Source: Pyrinomonadaceae bacterium (GTDB taxonomy: Bacteria > Acidobacteriota > Blastocatellia > Pyrinomonadales > Pyrinomonadaceae). From it: 5,967 nucleotides of DNA. Positions 4,686 to 5,967 of the stretch are shown here, in pieces. The notes under the pieces were generated by a model. That model was given only the letters and a program-made list of their open reading frames with translations. It ran no database searches and was not told the DNA's origin. A program made the translations under genes and the position numbers. Positions within the stretch are counted from its first letter, which is position 1. The number at the start of each line of letters is the position of its first letter. The stretch spans positions 1-5,967 of the forward strand of contig JACMLC010000254.1 in NCBI GenBank assembly GCA_014379795.1, in the 5' to 3' direction.

Positions 4686-5967
4686 ATGTCTTTCCTTGAA
4701 ATAATCCAGCTTGTCGGGTACGGGACGGGCGCGGCGTTGACCCTGTGGATGGGAGCGCTGCTCTTGAAGTGGCGGCGCGGTCTGGCGGGGCCGGAGCGTG
4801 CTTTGCTCGCGCTTGCAGTGAGCATCGGTCTCTGGCATGCGAGCAATTTTCTGCTCTCGCTGCATATCCTGTTGGGGCTGGAGAAAACGCGTTGGACGCC
4901 TGCGCTCAGGCTCGCGGATACGATTGCCCTCATCAGTATTATCTTCGCTTACTCTTTCTTATTACACGTTCACCTGCATCTCTGGGCTGCTGCGCGCTCG
5001 CGCGATCTGACGCTGACCGAGCGTGTGCGAGTTTATCTCTCGTACCTCCCGACGCTTTTTCTGCTGAAAGCGATTCCACACCTGTGGACGGGCGAGTATG
5101 CGCCGATGCTGGATAAGCTGGGGCAGCTTCAGCTTCTGCAAACGCCCGCGATTAGCTACGTGCAGGCTTTTATGCTGTGGGCGATTTATGTACTGGTCTT
5201 TATCTTTGTCACAGACCTCATCATCGCGCGAATTTCAAAAGAGGTGCGTGAGAGAAATTTTATGCTCACGCTCGCGGCATCATTTCTTTTGATCGCGCTG
5301 CTGATTCTGGCAGTTTACGTTTTGGGCATCGGTCAGAGCACAGCGCTTAATCCGTATCTGGCAACGCTGGCAAATTTGGGATCGCTGTTGCCGACGGCTT
5401 TGCTGGCGCATCGTATTTACAGGCATCGTTATCTAGACCTTGTCATCCGCGAGAGCCTTGTGATTGCGACTTTTGCGGCGGTCGTGCTGGTGGTTTATCT
5501 GTTCGGGATTCGCGCTGTCGGGGAATGGCTGACGGGACGTTACGGCTTGCGCTCGGGCGTGGTGGAATCTCTGTTGATATTAACGCTCGCGCTCGTCGCA
5601 CGCCCCTTGCGCAAGTGGCTGGAAAAACGTTTTCATAAACTCTTTGAGCGGGAAGCGAAACTGTATCGCGAAGTCGTCGCGCGTATCGGGACGCAGGCAG
5701 GGAGGTTTCGCCAGCTTCCCGAATTGCTGCATTTTGTCGAAGAGCGCACCGCGCAGGATTTAGGTTTGCGCCGCGTGCGCTTGATAGAGCTACAGGACGG
5801 CGCGAGTGATGCGACAGATGAGAGTAATGCTAAAGGAGATGTCAGCGATGCGCGTCTGCGCGAGATGATCGAGCAATCCGCAGCAGGCAATGGTCAGGGG
5901 CTTGAAAGCGCGGGAGGATTGGGCCAATTAGGTTATGCGCTCGCGTATCCGCTCAAGCGCGAAGAGC
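4686..5967 (+). CDS. Polytopic membrane sensor, probable histidine kinase (N-terminal part, cut by window edge)
   Basis: From ATG 4686 the frame stays open for 427 codons to the right edge, with no stop. The N-terminal half is strongly hydrophobic, with about nine candidate membrane segments near residues 5-28, 39-62, 77-101, 116-131, 156-180, 192-216, 222-243, 257-277 and 292-306. The stretch AHRIYRHRYLDLVIRESLVIA (in two pieces about 241-261) matches the style seen at the membrane-to-cytosol region of 7TM-type sensor kinases. It is followed by the amphipathic RPLRKWLEKRFHKLFEREAKLYREVV (306-331). Residues about 340-427 look like the start of a GAF domain (LPELLHFVEERTAQDLGLRRVRLIEL, ending YALAYPLKREE). 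The kinase core (HisKA/HATPase) would lie beyond the window, so the kinase call is inference; a cyclase or phosphatase output is possible. No Shine-Dalgarno precedes ATG 4686. An in-frame TTG at 4641 would read through the right arm of the inverted repeat. Confidence 0.8.
   Translation, partial: MSFLEIIQLVGYGTGAALTLWMGALLLKWRRGLAGPERALLALAVSIGLWHASNFLLSLHILLGLEKTRWTPALRLADTIALISIIFAYSFLLHVHLHLWAAARSRDLTLTERVRVYLSYLPTLFLLKAIPHLWTGEYAPMLDKLGQLQLLQTPAISYVQAFMLWAIYVLVFIFVTDLIIARISKEVRERNFMLTLAASFLLIALLILAVYVLGIGQSTALNPYLATLANLGSLLPTALLAHRIYRHRYLDLVIRESLVIATFAAVVLVVYLFGIRAVGEWLTGRYGLRSGVVESLLILTLALVARPLRKWLEKRFHKLFEREAKLYREVVARIGTQAGRFRQLPELLHFVEERTAQDLGLRRVRLIELQDGASDATDESNAKGDVSDARLREMIEQSAAGNGQGLESAGGLGQLGYALAYPLKREE

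Noticed and set aside
4745..5116. 123-codon + strand ORF near the right end
   Set aside because: It is out of frame within the long open frame from 4686, which has consistent membrane segments and runs to the window edge.

Overview
The window is about 6 kb of GC-rich DNA with every supported gene on the + strand. It looks chromosomal and comes from a Gram-negative-type (diderm) bacterium: one gene encodes an exported protein with an OmpA-type peptidoglycan-binding domain, and two proteins carry Sec signal peptides. The codon style (GCG, CGC, GGC), the combination of an FN3-like domain with a propeller, the 'YVLWAISPEG'-type beta domain fused to OmpA, and the CTAAAG-centred hairpin all remind me of Acidobacteriota, perhaps Blastocatellia. 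That placement is inference from style, with no search behind it.

Layout. Bases 1-109 are non-coding and hold a near-perfect hairpin (24-43). An OmpR/PhoB-family response regulator follows (110-901; its true start may be GTG 167). Next is a secreted PQQ/FG-GAP-type beta-propeller protein with an N-terminal FN3-like domain (1021-2568). After it comes a 48-residue hydrophobic membrane protein of the lmo0937/DUF5670 type (2620-2766), which is easily missed because of its size. An intergenic region follows with an intrinsic terminator nested in a larger hairpin (2819-2868) and a plausible sigma70 promoter (2896-2925). Then comes an exported OmpA-C-terminal protein with a long coiled coil (start best placed at 3022, ends 4596). 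A 26-bp perfect inverted repeat built of GTGATAA-type heptamers fills the gap to the last gene. That gene is the N-terminal part of a polytopic sensor protein, probably a histidine kinase with a GAF-like domain (4686 to the right edge, cut off).

How the parts may work together. The first three genes could form one transcription unit ending at the nested terminator, and the OmpA-like gene appears to have its own promoter. The window is bracketed by a response regulator and a probable sensor kinase, with three envelope proteins between them (one secreted, one small inner-membrane, one periplasmic cell-wall-anchored). An envelope or stress-response role is a reasonable but unproven reading. I found no RNA genes, CRISPR array, prophage genes or complete insertion sequence. 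I see no clear evidence of a wholly new system. The least ordinary items are the heptamer inverted repeat overlying the kinase's translation start region, and the hairpin at the left edge.
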